A stretch of DNA of 15,856 nucleotides from positions 1 through 15,856 of the forward strand of contig DATMGK010000057.1 in NCBI GenBank assembly GCA_035555595.1, in the 5' to 3' direction. This document shows positions 1 to 7,115 of the stretch, piece after piece. A program made the position numbers and the translations under genes. The notes below the pieces were generated by a model. That model saw only the letters and a list, made by a program, of their open reading frames with translations, was not told the DNA's origin and ran no database searches. The DNA is from Croceibacterium_A sp035555595 (GTDB taxonomy: Bacteria; Pseudomonadota; Alphaproteobacteria; Sphingomonadales; Sphingomonadaceae). The first letter of the stretch is position 1, and each line of letters begins with the position of its first letter.

Positions 1-926
1 AGCCTTCGCCGGAAACCCCGCTGGAGGCTTATATCATTGCCGAGGCAGCCGAAGCGGCTGGCCTGCCGGCCGGCACCGTCAACCTTGTGCCCGGTGAGCG
101 GGAGGCGGCCGACCACCTCGTCCACAATCCCGGCGTGGACAAGGTCAGCTTCACCGGATCGACCGCCGCGGGCAAGCGCATCGCCGAAGTCTGCGGCAGC
201 CGTATCGCGCGCTGCTCGCTGGAACTGGGCGGCAAGTCGGCAGCCATCGTGCGCGACGATTTCCCGATCGAGGCGGCGGCGCAGATTCTTGGCAACACCA
301 TCACGATGATGAGCGGACAGGTCTGCGCGATGCTCAGCCGCGCGGTCGTGTCGAAGCACCGGCATGACGAGCTGGCCGAAGCGATTGCCGGGGTGATGAA
401 GGGCGTGAAGATCGGCAATTCCGACGATCCGGAAACGCAGCTCGGCCCGTTGGCGATGAAGCGCCAGCTCGAACGCGTCGAAATGTATATCGAGGAAGGG
501 AAGAAGAGCGGCGCCGATCTGGTCACCGGCGGCCAGCGTCCCGCGCATCTGAACAAGGGCTATTTCATAGAGCCGACGCTGTTCGCCAATGTCGATAACA
601 CCAGCCGCATCGCGCAGGAAGAAATCTTCGGCCCCGTCCTGTGCCTGATCCCGGCGGAGGACGAGGAAGACGCGATCCGCATCGCCAATGAGAGCAACTT
701 CGGCCTCAATGGTTCCGTGATGACCAACGACCCGCAGGCCGCCTATGACGTGGCACGCAAGGTGCGCACGGGCGTGGTCGGCCACAACGGTATGCGCATG
801 GATTTCTCCATGCCCTTCGGCGGCTTCAAGCAGAGCGGCATGGGCCGCGAAGGTGGCGAAGAAGGGCTTTGGCCCTATCTCGAAACCAAGACCATCCTGC
901 TGGACGCATCGCCCGAACGGGTTTGA
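1..926 (+). CDS. NAD(P)-dependent aldehyde dehydrogenase, 3' part (5' end outside window)
   Basis: The reading frame is open from base 3 to the TGA at 924-926, giving the last 307 residues of a protein that normally has about 480. Visible aldehyde dehydrogenase motifs are FTGSTAAGK (nucleotide-binding loop), LELGGK with the general-base Glu (codon 222-224), GQVCAML with the catalytic Cys (codon 324-326, exactly 34 residues after the Glu, the usual spacing), EEIFGPVL and the C-terminal PFGGFKQSGMGREGG. The enzyme should oxidise an aldehyde to its acid in the cytoplasm with NAD(P)+. The substrate cannot be read from the sequence; an aromatic or terpenoid aldehyde is plausible given the catabolic surroundings. 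The N-terminal SPWN motif, start codon and promoter lie upstream of the window. It is followed by a GC-rich hairpin and then by an unrelated cell-envelope gene, so it probably ends an operon. Confidence 0.93.
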   Translation, partial: PSPETPLEAYIIAEAAEAAGLPAGTVNLVPGEREAADHLVHNPGVDKVSFTGSTAAGKRIAEVCGSRIARCSLELGGKSAAIVRDDFPIEAAAQILGNTITMMSGQVCAMLSRAVVSKHRHDELAEAIAGVMKGVKIGNSDDPETQLGPLAMKRQLERVEMYIEEGKKSGADLVTGGQRPAHLNKGYFIEPTLFANVDNTSRIAQEEIFGPVLCLIPAEDEEDAIRIANESNFGLNGSVMTNDPQAAYDVARKVRTGVVGHNGMRMDFSMPFGGFKQSGMGREGGEEGLWPYLETKTILLDASPERV

Positions 927-941
927 TCCCGGATAGCCGCT

Positions 942-970
942 CCGCTCCTTCGCTTGTGAAGGGGGAGCGG
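942..970 (+). terminator. GC-rich hairpin after aldehyde dehydrogenase
   Basis: CCGCTCC at 942-948 pairs perfectly with GGAGCGG at 964-970. The stem can extend three further pairs (TTC with GAA) if the extra G residues at 961-963 bulge out. There is no T-run after it, so if it is a terminator it is not a textbook one. The right arm also contains the purine-rich GGGGGAG at 961-967, which could act as a Shine-Dalgarno sequence for a TTG at 973, so the hairpin could instead mask that site. Confidence 0.4.
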
Positions 971-993
971 CGTTGCGGCCTTTGGTCAGCACA

Positions 994-1563
994 ATGCAGA
1001 AGCATGTTCTTCGGATCGCATGTCTGGCGATCGCTGCGCTCGCCCTTTCGGCCTGCGCCAGTGGCCGGAACTATCGCCCGGTCAGCGATGTGCCGGTGCG
1101 GGTCGGCCAGCCCTATATTATCCGCGGCACGACCTATACGCCCGCTGCCGACCCTGCCTACGACCGGCTGGGCTATGCGAGCTGGTATGGTTCGGAATCC
1201 GGTAACCAGACGGCCAATGGCGAACGCTTCCGGACGGGCTGGGTAACTGCCGCGCACACCACGCTGCCGCTGCCCAGCTATGTCGAGGTCACTGCGCTCG
1301 ACACCGGGCGGCGGATCATCGTGCGGGTGAATGATCGCGGCCCGTTCTCCGGGACCATGCGGATTATCGACCTGTCACGCGGCGCGGCAGAGCAGCTGGG
1401 CATTCGCCAGCAAGGGGTCGCGCCGGTTCGGGTCCGCGTGGTGGAACCATCGGAGGAAGACCGCCGTCGCCTGCGCGACGGAAAGCCCGCGCGCGAACTG
1501 CCCCGCGTGGAGGGGCGGGTGCTCGAAAACCTCCGCGCGCAGATGGCGGCGGCGGGTGGGTAA
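994..1563 (+). CDS. rlpA: RlpA-like septal ring lytic transglycosylase lipoprotein
   Basis: A predicted lipoprotein of 189 residues. The N-terminus is short, basic and then hydrophobic, ending in the lipobox LSAC, followed by a double-psi beta-barrel domain. RlpA hallmarks are ASWYG, TANGERF, TAAHTTLP and VRVNDRGPF followed by IIDLSRGAAEQLG. RlpA proteins cleave or bind denuded glycan strands of peptidoglycan at the septum; the conserved Glu, His and Asp region of the barrel is present. No C-terminal SPOR domain is seen, so this is a short form. The ATG at 994 gives a well-proportioned signal peptide. A TTG at 973, in frame and preceded by GGGGGAG, is the alternative start and would add seven residues. 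It is a housekeeping gene with no obvious link to the catabolic genes around it. Confidence 0.88.
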   Translation: MQKHVLRIACLAIAALALSACASGRNYRPVSDVPVRVGQPYIIRGTTYTPAADPAYDRLGYASWYGSESGNQTANGERFRTGWVTAAHTTLPLPSYVEVTALDTGRRIIVRVNDRGPFSGTMRIIDLSRGAAEQLGIRQQGVAPVRVRVVEPSEEDRRRLRDGKPARELPRVEGRVLENLRAQMAAAGG

Positions 1564-1583
1564 GCGGCCGCCGTTAGGGCCGC
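1564..1583. terminator. Short hairpin between convergent genes
   Basis: GCGGCC at 1564-1569 is the reverse complement of GGCCGC at 1578-1583, with an 8-base loop. It lies exactly between the stop codons of two convergent genes (rlpA-like on plus, TetR regulator on minus), so it could work in both directions. No T-tract follows on either strand, so support is moderate. Confidence 0.35.
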
Positions 1584-1584
1584 C

Positions 1585-2163
1585 TCAGGGGATCAGGCCT
1601 AATCGGCGATAGGTCGCTGTCGTTGCGTCAAATAGCGCGATGTCTGATGTGCCGCGCGCGACTAGTTGTGCGCCGGAAATGGCGGTGAAGATGGCCACTG
1701 CGTGGTCATGAATGCCATCCGCGGGCTGATCCGCATCATGTAATACTCGCCCCAACCAGGCTATATTGACGTCTGCGAAAGCCGCCAGCTCCCGCCGTAC
1801 TGGTTCTGGCAGATCGTCATATTCGGCGCCAAGCTGGCTCGCGAGGCATATCTGGTTGTCATCTTCCAGCGCGCGGCGAAAGATGGCGATATAGGCGGTG
1901 AGGCGAGCCGAGAGGTCAGGCTCCCGCTCAGCCAGTGCGGCAAGTTCGGCGGCGGCCAACTCCCGATATTGCCGGGCCAGCGCCTCCCCAAGATCAGCCT
2001 TGGTTGGGAAGTGATAGTGCAGGCTGGCGCTGGTGATGCCCACCTCTCCTGCCAGATGGCGGAAGTTAAGGCCGGTATAGCCGTGGGATTTCGCTACCGC
2101 GCGCGCCGCGTCGAGTATCTGCCCGCGTCTGCCCTGCCCATCGCGGCTATTTTCATCGGTCAT
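1585..2163 (-). CDS. TetR/AcrR-family transcriptional repressor
   Basis: A regulator of 192 residues with an N-terminal TetR helix-turn-helix: ILDAARAVAKSHGYTGLNF, then LAGEVGITSASLHYHFPTKADL, the signature region in which the recognition helix is followed by YHF-x-K. The remainder is a helical ligand-binding domain that resists assignment. The ATG at 2163 is preferred because it has GAGG nine bases upstream and begins just before the typical N-terminal extension; a TTG at 2199 is an in-frame alternative. It is transcribed divergently from the glutathione S-transferase at 2242, and a clear palindrome lies between them. The usual arrangement would be repression of itself and of the transferase, released by a small ligand. 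The ligand is unknown, but an electrophile or aromatic compound would fit. Confidence 0.9.
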   Translation of the reverse strand: MTDENSRDGQGRRGQILDAARAVAKSHGYTGLNFRHLAGEVGITSASLHYHFPTKADLGEALARQYRELAAAELAALAEREPDLSARLTAYIAIFRRALEDDNQICLASQLGAEYDDLPEPVRRELAAFADVNIAWLGRVLHDADQPADGIHDHAVAIFTAISGAQLVARGTSDIALFDATTATYRRLGLIP

Positions 2164-2209
2164 GCTCGCATACCTCGGTGTTTGACTCCCGCGATGCAAT
2201 TCATCACGA

Positions 2210-2233
2210 CCTATCTACCTGTTGATAGATAGG
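2210..2233. promoter_or_regulatory. Palindromic operator between tetR-type gene and GST gene
   Basis: CCTATCTA at 2210-2217 and TAGATAGG at 2226-2233 form perfect 8-base inverted arms around the 8-base spacer CCTGTTGA. Length, spacing and position between a TetR gene and its divergent neighbour fit a TetR-dimer operator. The right end reaches the AGGGG ribosome-binding sequence (2231-2235) of the transferase, so bound repressor would sit very close to the start codon at 2242, suggesting a very short leader. Binding itself is inferred from architecture. Confidence 0.72.
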
Positions 2234-2241
2234 GGTGTGGA

Positions 2242-2928
2242 ATGATTCTTTACGACCGTCAAGGAACTCCCAACGCTGCCCGCATTCGTATCGTGCTGGC
2301 GGAAAAGGGGCTGGGGGCCGCTGTGGAATATCGCACCGTGGATCTGATCGCGGCTGAACAGAAGCAGCCCGATTTCCTGGCGATGAATCCCATTGGTAAG
2401 ACCCCGGTGTTGGTGCTCGATGATGGCCTGGCACTCTCCGAAAGCGGGGCCATCACCGAATATCTGGACAATCTCGACGGTAACCCGGTGCTGACCGGGC
2501 GAACTGCACGTGAGAAGGCGCTGATCCACATGATGCACCGGCGCGTGGAAATCATGCTGCTGGAGCCGATCGACGATCATTTTCACTATGGCACGCCCGG
2601 CCTCGGCCCTGCACTACGGCTTTGGCGCAAGCCGGATTGGCCGGGTCGGCACGAATGGGGCCTGCGGCGCGGGGCAGAAGCGCGTGCGGCTTTGCCTTGG
2701 TTCGAGAAGGAACTGGCCCACCACGCCTTTCTATCGGGGGAACGCTATTCGATGGCCGATATCACTCTGCTCGCGGCGATCGACTTTGGTCGGGCCATGG
2801 GCTCGCTGCCAACGGATCTGACGCCCCATCTAGCCGCGTGGTATGGCCGGATGCAGGATGTTCCGGCGGTAAAAGAGCGTGGGGGCCAGGATCTGTTGCC
2901 TGAAGACATTTCCCGCATGGCTGGATGA
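2242..2928 (+). CDS. Glutathione S-transferase
   Basis: A cytosolic transferase of 228 residues, the usual GST length. The N-terminal thioredoxin-like domain (about residues 1-80) shows TPNAARIRI with a candidate glutathione-activating Thr9, the cis-proline in KTPVL (Pro55), and the ESGAITEYL motif (Glu67, Ser68) that holds the gamma-glutamyl part of glutathione. The C-terminal helical domain carries FLSGERYSMADI, the N-capping box and hydrophobic staple region of GSTs. The start ATG has AGGGG six bases upstream. In sphingomonads GSTs serve both stress detoxification and ether cleavage or isomerisation of lignin dimers. Nothing in this sequence alone identifies it as an etherase, so the substrate is left open. 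The divergent TetR gene and palindrome suggest induction by a small molecule. It converges on the next gene with only three bases between stop codons. Confidence 0.92.
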   Translation: MILYDRQGTPNAARIRIVLAEKGLGAAVEYRTVDLIAAEQKQPDFLAMNPIGKTPVLVLDDGLALSESGAITEYLDNLDGNPVLTGRTAREKALIHMMHRRVEIMLLEPIDDHFHYGTPGLGPALRLWRKPDWPGRHEWGLRRGAEARAALPWFEKELAHHAFLSGERYSMADITLLAAIDFGRAMGSLPTDLTPHLAAWYGRMQDVPAVKERGGQDLLPEDISRMAG

Positions 2929-2931
2929 AGA

Positions 2932-3462
2932 TCAAATCTTCTTGTCGTTCGGATCGATCTTCGGATCGCTCTTCAGCATGGGGTCCCAGTGTTCGGCGAC
3001 CTTTCCGTTCTCGATCCGGTAGAGATCGAACCAGGTGGAATAGTAGGTTTCGCCGTTTGCATCCTTCTCCGGCCGGACGAAGGCGGTGGTGACGTAGTCT
3101 CCTTCCGCCATCAGGTGGATCAGCGGCAGGTCCAGCACATCCTTGATCTCCCGTTCCGGGCGTGAGGAACGGACATAGTCCACCAGTCCTGCAAGGCCCT
3201 GCGCTGCGTTGGGGTTATGCTGGATATAGTTTTCGGCGATGAATTCGTGTGCGCGGTCAGCCCGGCCCGCCTGCAAAACAATGCGGTACATGTCATAGAC
3301 CAGCCGCTTATTCGCCGCCAGACGCGGGTCATCGCTGGAAAGCAGCGACGCATGATCCTGAGATACCACAGGCGGAACAGACATAGTCAACGACTCCTGA
3401 GCAGCGAGGGGGCTGGTAAGCGCCGTCGCAAAGGTTCCTATCGCAATCAAAGCGAGACGCAT
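2932..3462 (-). CDS. Secreted SnoaL/NTF2-like protein
   Basis: A protein of 176 residues, starting MRLALIAIGTFATALTSPLAA, a clear Sec signal peptide with probable cleavage after Ala21, so the mature protein is periplasmic or exported. The mature part has the SnoaL-like layout: YDMYRIVLQAGRADRAHEFIAENYIQHNP in pieces, then a central strand pair and LYRIENGKVAEHWD near the C-terminus. The nearest described group is the SnoaL-like aldol-condensation-type family; members usually have unknown function. The start at 3462 is chosen because AGGGAG lies eight bases upstream and the signal peptide begins there; in-frame ATGs at 3480 and 3516 would only add polar residues before the signal sequence. It is divergent from the TonB-dependent receptor gene, so a shared promoter region and a role with the imported compound are possible but unproven. 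Confidence 0.8.
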   Translation of the reverse strand: MRLALIAIGTFATALTSPLAAQESLTMSVPPVVSQDHASLLSSDDPRLAANKRLVYDMYRIVLQAGRADRAHEFIAENYIQHNPNAAQGLAGLVDYVRSSRPEREIKDVLDLPLIHLMAEGDYVTTAFVRPEKDANGETYYSTWFDLYRIENGKVAEHWDPMLKSDPKIDPNDKKI

Positions 3463-3534
3463 CCTCGTTTCTCCCTGCATTTTCCCTTGTTTGGCAAAGT
3501 AGGGGTGACGCGGCAAGCGCGAGACGTTACAGGG

Positions 3535-3559
3535 CCGGACAAACGCAATTTCGGTCCGG
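3535..3559 (+). promoter_or_regulatory. Inverted repeat in the divergent promoter region upstream of the TonB receptor
   Basis: CCGGAC at 3535-3540 and GTCCGG at 3554-3559 are perfect 6-base inverted arms separated by 13 bases. The right arm runs into the GGGAGA ribosome-binding sequence (3558-3563) of the receptor gene. It could be an operator or a leader hairpin. The arms are short and GC-rich, so chance occurrence is a real possibility. No convincing -35/-10 pair was found in the 110-base spacer (3463-3572). Confidence 0.28.
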
Positions 3560-3572
3560 GAGAAACAGTTTC

Positions 3573-5576
3573 ATGCGCTTCAAATATCTGGCTCCGGGCC
3601 TGCTAGTTATCCCTTTTGCGGCGGCCCAGGCGGAAGATAATTCGGTCATCGTCGTTACAGGGCACGGTCTTGAGAAAACGCCCGCGACACCTGCCTATGA
3701 CGTGATCGAGATCGATCGTGACCGGATCGTCAGCTCTGCGTCCGGCCGGATAGAAGATACGCTTTCCACGGTCGCGGGCTTCCAGCAATTCCGCCGGTCG
3801 GATAGCCGCGCTTCCAACCCCAGCGCGCAGGGCGCAACGTTGCGGGCACTGGGGGGCAACGCCACCAGCCGCGCACTGCTGCTGCTCGACGGGGTTCCGC
3901 TGGCCGATCCGTTCTTTGGCTATATTCCCTTTTCCGCCGCCGCGCCGGAACGGTTGGGCAATATCCGTGTGATGCGCGGGGGCGGTTCCGGCCCGTTCGG
4001 TGCGGGCGCGCTGGCAGGAACGATAGAGCTGGAAAGCGCCGATGCCGCCACGCTTGGCCTGATCGGCGGTCAGGCGCTGATCAACAACCGAGGTGAGACG
4101 GAACTTTCCGGCACGCTCGCCCCGCAAGTGGGCGATGGTTTCGCCGTGATCAGCGGCCGCTGGGATCGGGGGCAGGGTTTCTACACCACCCCAGCCGACC
4201 AGCGCGTGCCCGCTTCCGTGCGCGCTGCTTTCGATTCATGGTCCGCCAGTGCGCGGCTGGTGCAGCCGCTGGGCGATAACCTGGAAGTGCAGGTTCGCGG
4301 CCTCGCTTACGAGGACAATCGCGTGCTGCGTTTCGATGGCGCGGATACCGGCAGCGAAGGGCAGGATGTCAGTGCGCGGCTGGTCAGTCGGGGGCCGTGG
4401 CAGGTCGACGTGCTCGGCTATGCCCAATGGCGTGATTTCAACAATATCGTGATCTCTTCCACCAGTTACGCCAAGACGCTGGACCAGCGCGATACGCCGT
4501 CCACCGGGCAGGGCGGCAAGATAGAGGTGCGCCCTCCGGTCGGTGGTGGGCACACGCTGCGGCTGGGCGCGGACTTCCGCCGGTCGGAAGGCGATCTCGC
4601 GGAATACCGCTATACCGCTGCGGGCGCCGAGAACGGCAGCCGTTTCGCCGGTGGCGTGAACACCGATCTGGGCTTCTTCGCAGAGAATGACTGGGTGATG
4701 GGGCCGCTGACGCTGACCGGGGGGCTGCGCGCGGATCGCTGGACCATAAAGGATGGATACCACCGCAATCTCAACGCGTTGGGCGGTGTGATCGAGGATG
4801 CAGTTTATCCGGACCGCGCCGATTGGTCGTTCTCCTACCGTGCGGGTGCAGTGGTGCAGGCTGCCGAAGGGTTGAAACTGCGCGCCGCCGCCTACAGCGC
4901 GCTGCGCCTGCCTACGCTGAACGAACTCTATCGCCCCTTCGTCGTGTTCCCGGTGACGACGTTGGCCAATGCCGCGCTGGAGAACGAGCGGCTGGAAGGT
5001 TTTGAAGCCGGGATCGACTGGCGGCCGATGCGGGGTGTGGGCTTCGCGCTGACCGCCTTCGACAACAAGGTGAAGAATGCGGTCACCAATGTGACCGACC
5101 CGAATCTGGGCGCCAATACGCGGCAGCGGCGCAATATCGACGCGATTGACGCGCAAGGCATCGAATTCGCGACACAGCTCGAATTCGGGCAGTTCGGGCT
5201 TGATAGCACGCTGGCCTATACCGATGCCACGATGCGCGGTAGCGGTGCCGCCGCCGATCTCGACGGGTTCCGGCCAGCGCAGACGCCGCGCTGGGCCGCC
5301 AGCGCAACGGCAAGCTGGCAACCGGCGGAAGGAACGAAGCTGGCCGCCACGCTGCGCCATGTCGGGCGCCAGTACGAGGATGATCAGCAGGACGATGCCC
5401 TGCCGGCGGCGACAACTGTCGATCTGTTCGGACAGGTGCCGCTCGTAGGCCGGTTGAGTGCGGTCGCGCGGGTGGAGAATCTGTTCGACGCGAAGGTAAT
5501 CACTCGCAATCAGGCCGGATCGATGGATATCGGTGTGCCGCTGACCGTGTGGGGCGGCTTGCGCTACGGCTTCTAA
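3573..5576 (+). CDS. TonB-dependent outer-membrane receptor
   Basis: A receptor of 667 residues. The N-terminus is a signal peptide ending AAAQA (cleavage about residue 20), followed by a TonB-box-like VIVVTG at about 24-29. The plug domain (roughly 35-150) shows TLSTVAGFQQFRR, GATLRALGG, LLLLDGVPLADPFFGY and IRVMRGGGSGPFGAGALAGTI in pieces. The remainder is a beta-barrel with alternating polar and aromatic strands, the LPTLNELYRPF segment typical of this receptor branch, and a terminal aromatic residue (Phe). The plug-barrel layout is BtuB-like, but the ligand need not be cobalamin: sphingomonads use such receptors for aromatic oligomers. It is the first gene of a plus-strand block continuing into aldehyde dehydrogenase, alcohol dehydrogenase and esterase, after a 60-base gap to the preferred start, which suggests uptake of the compound these enzymes process. 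No cobalamin-riboswitch-like structure was noticed upstream. Confidence 0.93.
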   Translation: MRFKYLAPGLLVIPFAAAQAEDNSVIVVTGHGLEKTPATPAYDVIEIDRDRIVSSASGRIEDTLSTVAGFQQFRRSDSRASNPSAQGATLRALGGNATSRALLLLDGVPLADPFFGYIPFSAAAPERLGNIRVMRGGGSGPFGAGALAGTIELESADAATLGLIGGQALINNRGETELSGTLAPQVGDGFAVISGRWDRGQGFYTTPADQRVPASVRAAFDSWSASARLVQPLGDNLEVQVRGLAYEDNRVLRFDGADTGSEGQDVSARLVSRGPWQVDVLGYAQWRDFNNIVISSTSYAKTLDQRDTPSTGQGGKIEVRPPVGGGHTLRLGADFRRSEGDLAEYRYTAAGAENGSRFAGGVNTDLGFFAENDWVMGPLTLTGGLRADRWTIKDGYHRNLNALGGVIEDAVYPDRADWSFSYRAGAVVQAAEGLKLRAAAYSALRLPTLNELYRPFVVFPVTTLANAALENERLEGFEAGIDWRPMRGVGFALTAFDNKVKNAVTNVTDPNLGANTRQRRNIDAIDAQGIEFATQLEFGQFGLDSTLAYTDATMRGSGAAADLDGFRPAQTPRWAASATASWQPAEGTKLAATLRHVGRQYEDDQQDDALPAATTVDLFGQVPLVGRLSAVARVENLFDAKVITRNQAGSMDIGVPLTVWGGLRYGF

Positions 5577-5636
5577 TCTCCCCTCTATCGCCCGCTGACG
5601 CATGGCGTTACGCATGGGCAAAACAGAGGAGAGATG

Positions 5637-7115
5637 ATGGCGACGGTAGCTCCAGCGGGCTGCGCGGTGCTCGATGTGCGGAATCCGCGCAGCGGCGAGG
5701 CGGATTTCAGGCTCGAGGTATCTTCGGCGGAGGAGGTGGCCATAAAGGCCGCTCGTCTGCGCCAAAACCAGCGCGCATGGGCAGCGATGCCGCTGGCGGC
5801 CCGCTGCGGCGTCATGGCGCGCTGGCTGGGCGAAGTGAAGGCGCGCGCTCTTGAAATAGGCGAGGCTGACGCGGCCGACACCGGCGGCTGCCACACTTCC
5901 TACCTGCAAGGCTTCATTACGCTGGGAAACATCGGCGGCTGGCTGGAGGACGCGCCGAACGCCCTCTCGGCCTATGAGGTGAGCGGCACCAGTGCCGTCA
6001 TGCCCACGGTGGAGGTGCAGAGCCAGCTTGTGCCCTATGCTCTGGTGGGCGTCATTTCACCCTGGAATGCGCCGCTTATGCTGGCGTTGCTCGACGCTGT
6101 GCCGGCCTTGTTCGCCGGTTCTGCGGTTTTGCTGAAGCCTAGCGAAGTGACGCCGCGCGTGATCGAAAAGCTGTTCGAAACCGTGCGTGCGGTTCCAGAG
6201 CTGGCGGCGGTTTTCGATTATGTGACCGGCGATGGCGCGGTGGGCCAGCAGGTGATCGGGCAAGCCGATCTGATCTGCTTTACCGGCAGCGTTCCCACGG
6301 GCCGCAAGGTCGCGGTCGCCTGTGCGGAGCGGCTGATCCCCTGCTTTCTGGAACTGGGCGGCAAGGACCCGGCCATCGTAACCGCCACCGCCGATTTGGA
6401 ACGCGCCGCCACCGCCGTGCTGCGCGGTGCGGTCTATGCGACGGGCCAGGTCTGCTATTCGACTGAGCGGGTCTATGTGCATGAAAGCGTGTACGATGCT
6501 TTCGTGAAGCTGCTGGTTGAGAAGGTGCAAGCCGTGCGGCTCAACGCCGATAACCCGCGCGCCGGACATATCGGGCCTTTCACATTCGCGCCGCAGGCGG
6601 AGATCGTGAAACGGCATCTGGACGATGCCGTCATGAAGGGTGCCACGGTCCTGACTGGCGGAGTGGTGGAGGACATCGGCGGCGGCCTCTACATGCGGCC
6701 CACGGTGCTGACTGGCGTGACGCACGACATGCTGATCATGCGGGACGAGACGTTCGGCCCCTGCATCCCGGTCATGGCCTATGCCGATGTGGACGATGCC
6801 GTTCGGCTCGCCAACGATACGCAGTTCGGTCTTACCGCCTCGGTGCTGGCGGGCAGCGAGGAGGAGGCGCTGGCGATAGGGCGGCGGGTGAATGCCGGGG
6901 CGGTGTTTCTGCAGGATACCTTCCTGACGTTCGGCAAGATGCGCACCATCGGCACGCACAGCTTCGGTTTCTCCGGCCTGGGTGGATCGCGCACCGGGCT
7001 TGAATCGATCCTGAGGTTCGTCCGGCGCAAGGCCTTGATGACCCAGCATGGGCCGGTGGCGGATATTCAGGACGATCATCACCTGGGGAATGCTGCCGGG
7101 GGCGCGGCCGCGTGA
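5637..7115 (+). CDS. Aldehyde dehydrogenase, second gene of the receptor operon
   Basis: An enzyme of 492 residues, standard for the superfamily. Motifs in order are ISPWNAP (about 140-146), LLKPSE with Lys167, FTGSVPTGRKV, LELGGKDPAIV with the general-base Glu239, GQVCYSTERVYVH with catalytic Cys273 (34 residues after the Glu), and ETFGPCIPV. The usual C-terminal PFGGxKxSGxGRE motif is replaced by a HSFGFSGLGGSRTG segment, placing it in a divergent branch. The second of two adjacent ATGs (5634, 5637) is preferred because AGAGGAG ends at 5631. Its TGA overlaps the GTG of the next gene, an alcohol dehydrogenase. Together they could carry an alcohol to an acid by two oxidations. An aromatic aldehyde is the likely substrate by context, not by sequence. 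Confidence 0.92.
   Translation: MATVAPAGCAVLDVRNPRSGEADFRLEVSSAEEVAIKAARLRQNQRAWAAMPLAARCGVMARWLGEVKARALEIGEADAADTGGCHTSYLQGFITLGNIGGWLEDAPNALSAYEVSGTSAVMPTVEVQSQLVPYALVGVISPWNAPLMLALLDAVPALFAGSAVLLKPSEVTPRVIEKLFETVRAVPELAAVFDYVTGDGAVGQQVIGQADLICFTGSVPTGRKVAVACAERLIPCFLELGGKDPAIVTATADLERAATAVLRGAVYATGQVCYSTERVYVHESVYDAFVKLLVEKVQAVRLNADNPRAGHIGPFTFAPQAEIVKRHLDDAVMKGATVLTGGVVEDIGGGLYMRPTVLTGVTHDMLIMRDETFGPCIPVMAYADVDDAVRLANDTQFGLTASVLAGSEEEALAIGRRVNAGAVFLQDTFLTFGKMRTIGTHSFGFSGLGGSRTGLESILRFVRRKALMTQHGPVADIQDDHHLGNAAGGAAA

Noticed and set aside
2182..2217. A TTGACT resembling a -35 box upstream of the GST gene, with TATCTA as a -10
   Set aside because: The spacing would be 24 bases, too long for a normal promoter, so I did not call it.
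4236..5909. A 557-codon open frame on the minus strand across the TonB receptor and the start of the aldehyde dehydrogenase
   Set aside because: It is antisense to two well-supported genes. Its translation is rich in Arg, His and Gln with no recognisable domain, as expected for the reverse strand of GC-rich coding DNA.
6057..7082. A 341-codon minus-strand open frame opposite the second aldehyde dehydrogenase
   Set aside because: It has no domain signature and lies entirely within a confident gene on the other strand.
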